NCBI GenBank assembly: GCA_037576195.1
Contig: CM075101.1
Coordinates: forward strand, 40,858,001 to 40,922,000
DNA length: 64,000 bases
DNA from: Phytoseiulus persimilis
Taxonomy: Eukaryota; Arthropoda; Arachnida; Mesostigmata; Phytoseiidae
Direction of reading: 5' to 3'
Made by a program: the position numbers and the translations under genes. Positions 11,480 through 19,448 of the stretch are shown here, piece by piece; within the stretch, counting starts at the first letter, position 1; every line of letters begins with the position of its first letter. The notes below the pieces were generated by a model, which was not told the DNA's origin, searched no databases, and saw only the letters and a program-made list of their open reading frames with translations.

Positions 11480-12761
11480 GCGCATGGAGCCAGCGTGGAA
11501 TGGGTCTCGGACGAGAATTTGACGACAGTGCACGACGACCGGAGAGTCGGCGAGGGGCCCAACTTACAGATATGTGAAGATGTCGTGGGATTCTCCCAAT
11601 TTAAAAGCTAATCGCGTTCAGGAGTCGGGGCTCTTACCTTCTGCGCTTTGTTAAAGAACCAGCTAGGGTCTTCACCTCATGAGGACTGGGAAGGGCCCGT
11701 CTCAGAGTGCTGTCGTCTTGAGCGTTCACGAGCATATCCTGGGGGCATGTCCTATGTTCTATTGGGCCCTATCGGACAGGGTAAACCCAGATGTTCGGGT
11801 CAGGAACCACTAGCCCAGCGTAACAGCGTGTGGTAGCCTCCAAGTTTCAGCCGAAAGTAAGACTTGACAGATGAGTGGAGTGGCTGGAAGGAAAAATTCA
11901 ACACGGAGCTGTCAAGGAAAGTGGCAACTCGAAACGGCGAGCATATGAATCGCTCACGGCGGGCCTAACCGAATGAGGAGCGAAGCGAGCCTTTCATGAA
12001 CGACGGAGAAAGTGTTCGTCTAACTTATTCTCTGAGTGATGTTCCTCATCCATGGCTCCTGGAATCCAGAGCTTATTCAAAATTGCTGTACTCAGTCCCT
12101 CCTGGCAGAAAACCTTCAGCCTGAGTCGGCGTCCGCAACGAGTTCAACCACGAAACCCACTCCCTGATCTTTCTGGCGATTGCTGGAGCATTGTTCGATC
12201 TCTTAGTTCCGAAACGCATTTTTTCCTCATCTCAAAATGTGCGCGACCGATGATGACTTTAGTCATGGAATTCCTGAACCCGAGCGCCGAGCGTTGTGGG
12301 GAGGTCGGGAATCATCAGACGAAGTGCTCTGACAGTTCCGGCGAATCCCTCTGAGCGGATGAACGCATTCCGTCGAACTCGTCGCCAGAGATGAAACTAG
12401 TAGGCATCGCGCTCAGGATACATCCGCAGAATGTCCCACTGACGAAGGTTACGCCCTCCCCAGCGCGGCTATGGAAACGAATAACCCGTTCCACAGCCAG
12501 ACATGGGATGATGCGTCGTTTGGCACACCTCCCTCGCGAATTGACTCTGTTCGCTCACAGTGCTCACTGAAGACCAAGGAATGGACAACTCCCCTCTCGA
12601 TCTGGTAAGCGACGTATCTCGCGGGGGTCCGATTCTACCTGGACGTGAGGTTCCTTATGCGATGTGCTCCCCGGCCTCTCTAGGCGCCCACCTGAATGAT
12701 CGACAGGCAGGGATTGGAAGGGAGCCGAAGAAACCCTCGGAAGACAGTTGATGTGCTCGCA
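11480..12761. other. No supported gene
   Basis: Only short frames. A GTTCGAGTCC string near 11330 resembles a Pol III B box, but no matching tRNA fold surrounds it. Confidence 0.45.
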
Positions 12762-13001
12762 TCATTTGCTCCGTGGAATGCGACCGCCGAGATGCTCGCT
12801 CCACGTGTTCAGGCAGGAAACGATGCCGGGAACGCTCGGGTTAGAGAGGTAGCGCTTTGGAACAATGTTCTTCACTTCCTCATCCGCAGCCCGCTGCGGT
12901 TCTGACGCAGGGCCCACTGGAGTTGCGACGCACTCTACGGGAAGAGGAGGCGACCCATCGGAACGGAGCAGAACAGCTTCAAGTAACTTGTTTCTGCTCA
13001 T
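12762..13001 (-). CDS. Unrecognised 79-aa ATG-initiated open frame
   Basis: A complete ATG-to-TGA frame of 79 codons with a helical N-terminus (Lys-Leu-Leu-Glu-Ala-Val), a Pro/Val-rich middle with an acidic patch (Ala-Asp-Glu-Glu-Val), and many C-ending codons. The opposite strand (12696-12905) also holds a good-looking Ala/Val-rich frame over part of the same bases, so the true strand is uncertain. There is no signal peptide or membrane segment, and no family is recognised. It may be a small gene, an exon or a shadow of the plus-strand frame. Confidence 0.25.
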   Translation of the reverse strand: MSRNKLLEAVLLRSDGSPPLPVECVATPVGPASEPQRAADEEVKNIVPKRYLSNPSVPGIVSCLNTWSEHLGGRIPRSK

Positions 13002-13854
13002 TCTGCCCGGAGGACTCGCTCTCAATCAAGGCCATTTGAGCCCGCCTCATCGTCAGGCAGCTCGGCGAGACAGTCCTCTCAGGGGTCAGAGTTGGAGAAT
13101 GGGAAGAGAATAGTTTGAATGAGATACAGTCACGTGCGAAGAATGCTCGTTCGAATGACGAGGTTCTTAGCGAGGAGGCTGACCAGAGCACAACTTCACC
13201 TGTGAGTTCAGAGTATCCAGTGATGCCGGCGTTGATCCTCGTCGTGGAGCGAACGCGCCCGACATTGAGGATATCGGTTTGCTGAATAAATACAATTGGC
13301 GCTTCGGATCTTGCCCAGAACAACGCGCTCGGCTAATCTATTTTGTAAAGCCGTCATCTCATCGTTTATTTAGAGCCTGCCACCGCGGCCACGCGGGGTT
13401 GAGCGGTTTCGGTTTGTTCACTCTGGGATCTGGCAAACTGTTTCCCCGGTATGTGTTCGAACGACTGCAGATCCCAACCTTCATCGAATCAGACGCCTAA
13501 AATTGAAGAAGCTGGTTCATCGATTTGTTTTCCATGTAGTTATGTCTCCCGCAAACATGTCGGCCACAACTCTGGCTTGCAGTCTGGGGCCGTAATCCCG
13601 TCGATGTGTCAACTGAACGGAAAGTGCTTGCGTGCTTTATCATCTCGTGTTGGGCCACTGGGCTCACACTCGAATCGATGACTCCATCAGCTGTCGCCGC
13701 ATTTCCCATTGGATCTCCCAAGAACGGAAGGGTACGTTGATGTCACGTTCTTGAGGCAACTCATGTGCGCTTCCGGCAAAATAGATAAGACGACGGGCAG
13801 ATCAAGTGCACTGACACCTGTATAATCTACCCACTCGCCGTCCCAGCGACAGCT
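13002..13854. other. No supported gene
   Basis: Only short frames on both strands. No repeat or RNA gene recognised. Confidence 0.45.
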
Positions 13855-14024
13855 TCATCGCGAGCTCAGAGTGAACCGGTTGAACATGCGGTGGGCGAGG
13901 TTCCCCCTCCGGTCAATGCGCACCTCACTCCCGCCTGTCTCATCTGACCATTCCACCCGAGAATAAGAACACGAGGGGATGAATATGTCTTTTTTCTTCG
14001 CGGCGACCAGGACTAAAATGCGTG

Positions 14025-14546
14025 ATGCAGACCCGAGCCCACATACACGGGTTAGATTGGTCTGACAGCGATATTGTGACTCGACTCGTTCATCCAGTTG
14101 TCCCCGAGAACTTGTACATTGTGTGCCATTGCTCTCGTCAAAAGCTTGAATGTTCAAGATTGTTATCGCTCGAACTCTATCGAAGCGATTGTGATGCTCT
14201 GAGAGGAGCAGTCGGCTCTCATTCGTGCCTGGAACCATGTCGGACGAAGAACTCATCAGATAACGAACGAGGTGCACCAGAAACCTCGCTATTCGAGGAG
14301 CTAAACGCCGGCCCGAGTTCGCGGTCTGCCAATACCTACCCCCTCCCCTCCCCTCCTCTCGAAAAAAATACCCTCCAGGACCGTCATCGTCACATTGACG
14401 CTTTGGTTCAATGGATAGAAAACCTCTCGAGACAAACTTGCATCAGCCCTAATTCCATATCCAGAGTTCCCATAGATTACAACACCAGAATGGATCGAAG
14501 GCTGGTTTTGCCACGCGCTCTCCAATCATCGGCGTTATCGTCTTGA
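14025..14546 (+). CDS. 174-aa plus-strand open frame opposing minus-strand frames
   Basis: A 174-codon frame from ATG to TGA with balanced composition in two blocks, around residues 10-60 and 120-160, separated by a Pro-rich low-complexity stretch at about 14336-14360. The same bases carry long minus-strand frames (13855-14277 and 14301-14525) that could be downstream parts of the minus-strand gene described next. Only one strand is likely to be real, and the minus strand is favoured by its continuity with 14477-16628. No domain is recognised. Confidence 0.18.
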   Translation: MQTRAHIHGLDWSDSDIVTRLVHPVVPENLYIVCHCSRQKLECSRLLSLELYRSDCDALRGAVGSHSCLEPCRTKNSSDNERGAPETSLFEELNAGPSSRSANTYPLPSPPLEKNTLQDRHRHIDALVQWIENLSRQTCISPNSISRVPIDYNTRMDRRLVLPRALQSSALSS

Positions 14547-14989
14547 GATATATAGCAATCCTCAGCCATGAATTCAGACAGAGTCAGCAGCCGGCCGTCG
14601 TAGGGTTGGTAAATGGTATGTAGCTTGAGACAAGCAGCAAGTGGCTGTGGTAAGATGGGCACAGCATCCCACGAATCGACTCCCAAGAAGGCATTCCCAC
14701 CAACGAGCTCCGATCCCTCCACTACCGTCGAGCCTGCTTCGTACTGTGCGAGAAGCCTGTACGTTCTACGACTGACGTGACGATCCCTGATGTCCAGGCA
14801 AGCGATAACAGGCCCGGCCTCAACGAAACTCATTGAGACGTTGTTTTCGTCGTCCAGGGTTTCCGCGGATACAAAGAAGCAGTTTTTTTCTGATACGCGA
14901 GAGTGACCAATTCGCGCTTCGTCAACCTGGGAGAATCGACGAGGTCTGGTGCGGACATTCTCCCGAGTGTTTTCGGCCTCTGCAGCCAT
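14477..14989 (-). CDS. Unrecognised protein segment, 170 codons
   Basis: An ATG-to-TAA frame of 170 codons whose amino acids strongly suggest real coding: many codons start with G, with Asp/Glu/Val/Gly/Ala-rich and few-Ser/Pro stretches. Around residues 48-62 it is acidic (Leu-Asp-Asp-Glu-Asn-Asn). A Gly/Val/Asp-rich middle follows, then an acidic end (Asp-Asp-Asn-Ala-Asp-Asp-Trp). No signal peptide or helix is seen. It overlaps another coding-like minus-strand frame (14830-15120) by 160 bases and is followed by a third (14301-14525). The reading probably passes between frames through short introns, frameshifts or assembly indels. I do not recognise the family. Gene, decayed gene and retroelement relic are all open. 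Confidence 0.42.
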   Translation of the reverse strand: MAAEAENTRENVRTRPRRFSQVDEARIGHSRVSEKNCFFVSAETLDDENNVSMSFVEAGPVIACLDIRDRHVSRRTYRLLAQYEAGSTVVEGSELVGGNAFLGVDSWDAVPILPQPLAACLKLHTIYQPYDGRLLTLSEFMAEDCYISQDDNADDWRARGKTSLRSILVL

Positions 14990-15120
14990 CTTTTGTGTTC
15001 GGCCCGAGCTGATTCGGCACCTCGCTGCCACGCATACAGACGGTCGCGAATCTCCCACTCAGAGTCATCGATGGCCCATGATAGCGCACTGATTCGATTT
15101 CTCAAGTGTCTGGGTATCAT
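14830..15120 (-). CDS. Coding-like frame upstream of 14477-14989
   Basis: A 96-codon ATG-initiated frame. Its first 75 residues are charged and helical (Trp-Ala-Ile-Asp-Asp-Ser-Glu-Trp-Glu-Ile, then Ala/Glu/His/Lys-rich), while the last 20 look like shadow sequence. The best join to the next frame is either a 41-nt GT-AG intron in phase 1 (donor after the codon for Arg near residue 33, acceptor at the CTGCAG before 14989) or a slip in the A7 run at 14883-14889. A 41-nt intron would be shorter than the 62-nt one seen at 54.85 kb. The family is unknown. Confidence 0.33.
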   Translation of the reverse strand: MIPRHLRNRISALSWAIDDSEWEIRDRLYAWQRGAESARAEHKRWLQRPKTLGRMSAPDLVDSPRLTKRELVTLAYQKKTASLYPRKPWTTKTTSQ

Positions 15121-15273
15121 ACAGAGCTCATTTCAAACTCTGTGGAGCAGTTTGTTACACACGAACTGGTGCAAGGATCAATAGCGCTCGGCGATGCGAC
15201 CGTGGGCAGCTCCTCCGACCCAACGAACCTTGGTGATTCTGCGAGGCGGGTTCGCTTCATAGCAAGCGATTTA

Positions 15274-15492
15274 CTCCCTACCTCCCTCCATTGCCGGCGA
15301 TTCATTCTGAAACCCCTTGTTTTTCACGTACTGTGCGGAGACTCCGAGTGCGTGGACCGCATAGAAAGCGTCATTTCGAGCCACAGGAGTAGGCCTCCCT
15401 CCACATTCAACGTAAAACGGGAATTCATATTCTTGGAAGCACTCAGGATGGACGATAGAGTCAGAGAGCGAATTCGTTCGCCGCCGTAAGCT
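15274..15492 (-). CDS. Coding-like open stretch without start codon, exon-like
   Basis: Seventy-three open codons lie between a TGA and a TAA with no early ATG, so this is not an ATG-started gene but fits an internal exon. About half the codons in the central part start with G and many end in C. The peptide has aromatic and Cys/Gly-rich sequence (Phe-Tyr-Val-Glu-Cys-Gly-Gly), then Ala/Val/Lys. Directly downstream the frame at 15117-15305 reads on sensibly. A 43-nt GT-AG intron in phase 1 would join the two. Upstream it overlaps the frame at 15324-15554. No domain is recognised. Confidence 0.36.
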
Positions 15493-15554
15493 TCAAGAGA
15501 TCGTTTCGTTGCCCTCACGTTCTCCTCTTCATCACATACTCCCGGTTCAAACTC
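15324..15554 (-). CDS. Coding-like exon start with good splice acceptor
   Basis: A strong acceptor (pyrimidines then CAG, last base of the intron at 15555) opens a frame beginning Glu-Phe-Glu-Pro-Gly-Val-Cys-Asp-Glu-Glu-Glu, charged and Ser/Leu-rich for about 45 codons. Beyond that the neighbouring frame at 15274-15492 looks more coding, so the reading appears to change frame near 15450. Together these suggest one exon interrupted by an indel. No family is recognised, and the last 25 codons of this frame are probably not translated. Confidence 0.36.
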   Translation of the reverse strand, partial: EFEPGVCDEEENVRATKRSLEAYGGERIRSLTLSSILSASKNMNSRFTLNVEGGLLLWLEMTLSMRSTHSESPHST

Positions 15555-15999
15555 CTGGAAACGTACAAGTTTGATTTCCGCATTTAGAATTTTCAGCTAA
15601 AATCTGTACTTGGAGTTTGTCAGAGACGCAACGAGTTTCTCGAGCAACGATAAGGGACAGAGGTTAGAGTATCATGACCGAAACTTCTCATCACATTGAA
15701 CTGGGTAAGTGTGATATTTATCGTTTCTTCGGGTCGTGACGAAGGAAACGATGGCGGAAAAAAGTGAAAACAACATTTTGTTTTGGACCTCGTTGGGGTG
15801 GACATCGAGTAGTCGCACCTCAATCGTTACAAGACTATGAATTTCTGTTTACCGTTGAACGGGGGAGTGGGTCCAGCAGAATAAAGCAGGTCCTATAATG
15901 GGAGCCACCGACATACACGCAGGATCTGATGAAGTCAAGCGAGGTCTCAAGTTATTTTTCCCCCGGAAATTAATTCTGTTACCGCAACCGAGCGAGGGG
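15555..15999. other. Gap between minus-strand coding pieces
   Basis: Mostly non-coding. If the minus-strand pieces form one gene, this is intron. On the plus strand an ATG at 15674 is followed 31 bases later by a consensus donor (GTAAGT at 15705), which could be a tiny first coding exon of another gene. The support for that is weak. Confidence 0.3.
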
Positions 16000-16476
16000 T
16001 CACCGAGAGCTTAAACGTGTTTTGGTTGCCCAACGCGAGCTCTGGACAGCCCAGCGAAATTTCCAGCGAATTCCCGGGTTTTTTGAAACGAAGCCTTCAT
16101 GGAGCTCTTCGAGCGCGTTTGTCAGAGGTGGCTCCAACATCGCCTTGCGCCAGGGAGCTCGGACGTCGTCCTCGCGATTCGTCTCCACGCTAGCCACGCT
16201 TTCGTCACCTTCGTTCTGAGATGATTCCCGAAAGAATACACCTGTCTCCGTCCACTGTTGACTGGGAACACCCAGGAATGTCTCTTGCTGGGCAGCCGCT
16301 GGTTGTGATGGTTCCGGAATAAGCGGGGGCCTCCTGCTCAAGATTCCTGAATCGTCAATTGCTTCTCGTGTCCTCGTTTCTCCCCATCCTACGAGGAGTT
16401 CTGCGGCGTGGTGTGCCCATTGATCTCCTGTGGCCGACTGGAGTGAGGAAGAGCGTCTCTTCTCTTCAGGATGCAT
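16000..16476 (-). CDS. Unrecognised acidic 158-aa open frame
   Basis: A complete ATG-to-TGA frame of 158 codons. The sequence is rich in Glu, Ala, Gln and Asp, with a Pro/Ala/Gln stretch near residues 50-65, an acidic segment around residues 88-105, and an amphipathic Leu/Glu-rich stretch near 118-130. It has no signal peptide or membrane helix. Composition and length would suit the N-terminal part of a retroelement structural polyprotein or a cytosolic protein, but no hallmark such as a zinc knuckle is visible. It overlaps the frame at 16389-16628 by about 90 bases, again as if the reading changes frame. Downstream minus-strand pieces may belong to the same gene. Confidence 0.38.
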   Translation of the reverse strand: MHPEEKRRSSSLQSATGDQWAHHAAELLVGWGETRTREAIDDSGILSRRPPLIPEPSQPAAAQQETFLGVPSQQWTETGVFFRESSQNEGDESVASVETNREDDVRAPWRKAMLEPPLTNALEELHEGFVSKNPGIRWKFRWAVQSSRWATKTRLSSR

Positions 16477-16628
16477 GCTGCCTCGCAGCTAATCCTGTTG
16501 CATTCTTCCTCAGAGATGAGCGTTTCCTTAACGAGCTTCGGAATGCCTTTTGCTTTAGGTACATTCATGCCGTCTGGCATACCTTGTATACGATACTCCC
16601 ATCGGCTTGGTTCGTTCGATGCATGATT
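16389..16628 (-). CDS. Coding-like 79-codon stretch at head of the minus-strand run
   Basis: Open from a TAA at 16629-16631 to a TAG at 16389. The central 50 residues look strongly protein-like: Gly-Met-Pro-Asp-Gly-Met-Asn-Val-Pro-Lys, then Lys/Val/Glu-rich sequence with three Glu in a row, and three Cys. Many codons end in C. An ATG lies at residue 18 and another four codons later. It may be the start of the gene whose later parts lie at 16476-14300. No motif is diagnostic. The end (Ser/Pro/His-rich) is probably shadow, with the true reading moving into the 16000-16476 frame. Confidence 0.38.
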   Translation of the reverse strand, partial: NHASNEPSRWEYRIQGMPDGMNVPKAKGIPKLVKETLISEEECNRISCEAACILKRRDALPHSSRPQEINGHTTPQNSS

Positions 16629-16631
16629 TTA

Positions 16632-17027
16632 AGTTGAAGACATGCATTGTGGATCTCACCGTCGGTGTCTCTCTATCCCGCGTTGGTGATTCCCAATGTT
16701 CCGAGGAAGCGGGAGACGACATCTGGAACTACGATTGTCTTGTTTTCGGGTGAACTTCTAGAGGGCTTTGGATGCCTGTGAGCACGTGTGATTTCCACGA
16801 CTCACAGCCTGTGGCATCTTTTCGATCAGCCGGTATAGCGGTCCGGAACTTCGGTGCTCCCCGAGACTCCATTCCAGGAAGGCTGCCCAATTCCTTTCAG
16901 CAAACCCGATCGTTGTAACTATCGTTTACTTCGAACGCAGTCGGAGCTAAAACCCGAAAGGAGAACATTTAATCGGGATTTAGTTTCATCGAAATGTCAA
17001 AGTCCTCGGGAGGCAGACGTCGTCTCC
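16632..17027. other. No supported gene
   Basis: No exon-like stretch, RNA or repeat recognised. Confidence 0.45.
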
Positions 17028-17387
17028 TTATTGGATAGGTTTACGGGAAGACCACTCGGCGCATGGCGTCGTTTTCCGATATTCTGAACTATAGAACAGC
17101 GGAACATGTCGGCCCTTCGAAGACGTGATATTCCGGCTTAGTTTCAATCCAAAGATGGACGGCTCCCTGAATGGACGCGAAGGAGATGAAAACCACTTCG
17201 CTCCCAGTAGGACAGCAATACCGGCCCACCGCGCTCGTTTCGTGTCATCTAAAAGGTCTTCCCAGGCTGGAAGGGACCGAGCATACCGTCCATGGGTGAA
17301 AATGACCATCATCCAAAGCAGTGGCGTGTGTGGAATGGCCGTTGGAGGGACGTGGGAAATCCTCTTGGACCGGAGGAACGAATCCAT
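17028..17387 (-). CDS. Unrecognised 119-aa ATG-initiated open frame
   Basis: A complete ATG-to-TAA frame of 119 codons. A hydrophobic patch (Leu-Leu-Trp-Met-Met-Val-Ile-Phe) at residues 23-30 is too short for a membrane helix. A charged stretch with Glu-Asp-Leu-Leu-Asp-Asp follows, then Ala/Gly/Leu-rich sequence. The opposite strand also has an ATG-started frame here (17125-17415) with a plausible end. No family is recognised. Confidence 0.22.
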   Translation of the reverse strand: MDSFLRSKRISHVPPTAIPHTPLLWMMVIFTHGRYARSLPAWEDLLDDTKRARWAGIAVLLGAKWFSSPSRPFREPSIFGLKLSRNITSSKGRHVPLFYSSEYRKTTPCAEWSSRKPIQ

Positions 17388-17802
17388 CAGGAGGGGCGGA
17401 TCCCAGATCCACTAGTCCGGGCAGTGGGAACAAGATTTGCACCCAAATCATGAAAAAATAGAATGTGTTTATCGTTTTTTTTGTCTGGACTATAAGGTTT
17501 CCAGTCCATCCTTCGGATTCCGAGTCCTTCCTCGAGAATTCGAGGTACGAAATTATGTCTGGTGGAGCGCAGGTCTCAGGATCCCCATCGCCGAACTCCC
17601 CCTCAAGAACGAAGAGAAGCTCTTCTCGTTATCAACGAGGCCGTCGTGCAATGAGCTGACCTCAAGCGGAAATTCCCGGGGAACATGGCGAGTACAATGC
17701 ACGATCTGACTGACCGAAGTTTCCTTGCCCGGAACTCGATCGAATACGTAAGCTCCGTCTTCGAGGATGGGTATTTACGCAATGGAGAGCTGAGACTAAC
17801 TC

Positions 17803-17850
17803 GCTCAAGTATCAGAGCTGATAGCAATCGCGGGTTCGATCCCCGACCGA
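17803..17850 (+). repeat. tRNA-derived fragment, probably SINE remnant
   Basis: GCTCAAGTATCAGAGC forms a perfect 4-bp D-arm and matches a Pol III A box. Thirteen bases later, GGGTTCGATCCCC forms a T-arm and matches the B box. The gap between the arms is too short for an anticodon arm, and no acceptor stem pairs with the sequence after the T-arm. It is therefore not a working tRNA. A shortened tRNA-headed SINE fragment is the simplest reading. A related TATCAGAGCTGAT string recurs near 18050. Confidence 0.4.
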
Positions 17851-18107
17851 CAACAAAACTTTCTTATGTGGTAAAAAGAGGTTTTAATTTGTATCAGAAT
17901 TAAATCTGAACCATCTTAAGACCCAAGCCCACCGCCCGCAATTGGATTCGCGAGGCGATAGGGAGTGCTACTGAAGCAATACCGAAAGGTGATCCCGGGA
18001 CACTTCTGAGGGCTGGCTAAGAGGTTCAGCCGGAGAAAAAAAAAATATCAGAGCTGATGATCGGGGCTCATCTCTTGATGGTTTTCGACTCTAGTAATTG
18101 GACGGGT

Positions 18108-18121
18108 AATTCGCGCGAATT
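18108..18121. repeat. 14-bp perfect palindrome AATTCGCGCGAATT
   Basis: A fully self-complementary 14-mer lies 15 bases left of the foldback element. It could be a preferred insertion context or coincidence. Confidence 0.9.
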
Positions 18122-18136
18122 CACCATCGTCCCCGG

Positions 18137-18516
18137 CAGAGATGGGCGTAATCATAATCATGATTATTAATCACATCTTGATTATGATTATGATTAAAAA
18201 TCATAGTCAAAGTATGATTATGAATATTCTCATGATTGTTATGACTATATCCATGTATATGATGACTATTATTTTTATTATTGTGATTATTATTGTTTCT
18301 GGTATACTCAAGCACCCGGTGGAAGGATGACACGCACACGAGGTGCGTGCGGGACCGGGGTCCATGGGCGAGATTCCGGGATCGATTTTGACCGTACTTT
18401 TTGGAGTCAAGGGAAGTGATTCCGAGATCGATCTGGCCATACTTTTCTGAGTATGGAGGAGTGATTCCGAGATCGATCTGACCATACTTTTCCAAGTATG
18501 GAGGAGTGATTTCGGT
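18137..18516 (-). repeat. Left inverted arm of the foldback element
   Basis: Reverse complement of the right arm. It carries about three 45-bp units in minus orientation at its inner end. Relative to the right arm it has a 6-base insertion (an extra ATTATG/CATAAT step) in the AT-rich part and scattered point differences. Confidence 0.9.
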
Positions 18517-18575
18517 ATCGACGTGACCGAGCTAGCCTCCCTCCAGAATCAAACTGGCTGTTACAGATGGGTCCC

Positions 18576-19206
18576 GGAATCACTCCTCCATACTCAGAGA
18601 AGTATGGTCAGATCGATCTCGGAATCACTTCTCCATACTCAGAAAAGTATGGTCAGATCGTTCTCGGAATCACTCCTCCATACTCAGAAAAGTATAGTAA
18701 GATCGATCTCGGAATCACTCCTCCATACTCAGAAAAGTATGGTCAGATCGATCTCGGAATCACTCCTCCATACTCAGAAAAGTATAGTCAGATCGATCTC
18801 GGAATCACTCCTCCATACTCAGAAAAGTATAGTAAGATCGATCTCGGAATCACTCCTCCATACTCAGAAAAGTATGGTCAGATCGATCTCGGAATCACTC
18901 CTCCATACTCAGGAAAGTATGGTCAGATCGATCTCGGAATCACTCCTCCATACTCAGAAAAGTATAGTCAGATCGATCTCGGAATCACTCCTCCATACTC
19001 AGAAAAGTATAGTCAGATCGATCTCGAAATCACTCCTCCATACTCAGAAAAGTATGGTCAGATCGATCTCGGGATCACTCCTCCATACTCAGAAAAGTAT
19101 AGTCAGATCGATCTCGGAATCACTCCTCCATACCCAGGAAAGTATGGCCAGGTCGATCTCAGAATCACTTCCCTTGACTCCAAAAAGTACAGTCAAGATC
19201 GATCCC
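18576..19206 (+). repeat. 45-bp tandem array, about 14 units
   Basis: Thirteen units repeat at exactly 45 bp (starts at 18576, 18621 and so on to 19116), followed by a diverged fourteenth from 19161. Each unit holds two symmetric blocks: the perfect palindrome AGATCGATCT, and CCATACT / AGTATGG separated by 6 bases. Variants are mainly single-base changes, such as GTATAGTAAG for GTATGGTCAG. Because 45 is divisible by three, two plus-strand frames stay open across the array as 15-residue repeats. There are no unique spacers, so it is not a CRISPR array. Confidence 0.95.
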
Positions 19207-19441
19207 GGAATCTCGTTCATGGACCCCGGTCCCGCACGCACCTCGTGTGCGTGTCATCCTTCCACCGGGTGCTTGAGTATACCAAAAACAATAATAATCA
19301 CAATAATAAAAAGAATAGTCATCATATAGATGAATATAGTCATCAGAATCACGAGAATTTTCATAATCATACTTTGACTATGATTTTCAATCATAATCAA
19401 GATGTGATTAATAATCATGATTATGATTACGCCCATCTCTG
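19063..19441 (+). repeat. Right inverted arm of the foldback element
   Basis: Mirrors the left arm. The frame read through the array continues through this arm as an Asn/His-rich stretch and stops shortly after the element. The arm's inner boundary is approximate because it merges into the tandem array. Confidence 0.9.
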
Positions 19442-19448
19442 GCCCCGG

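Larger units (their letters stand above)
18137..19441. mobile_element. Foldback-type element with long inverted arms
   Basis: Two inverted arms of about 380 bp, roughly 95% identical, enclose a tandem array and a short unique centre. From outside in, each arm has CAGAGATGGGCG, about 160 bp of AT-rich ATCATAATC-type sequence, a GC-rich block of about 70 bp, and 45-bp repeat units. CCCCGG occurs directly on both sides (18131-18136 and 19443-19448), a possible 6-bp target duplication. No transposase is encoded. The layout, with long inverted repeats built partly of short tandem units, is the one known for Drosophila FB and similar foldback elements. It would be non-autonomous and need a transposase from elsewhere. 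Confidence 0.82.

Noticed and set aside
15674-15704. Tiny first exon (ATG to GTAAGT)
   Set aside because: Good donor, but no matching downstream exon could be found; mentioned only in the gap entry.
17400-17415. Cloning-vector polylinker remnant (AGATCCACTAGT)
   Set aside because: Only about 11 bases match a common BamHI-SpeI polylinker and the flanks do not continue it; coincidence.
18576-19206. CRISPR array
   Set aside because: Units are contiguous with no unique spacers, no cas genes exist, and the DNA is eukaryote-like.
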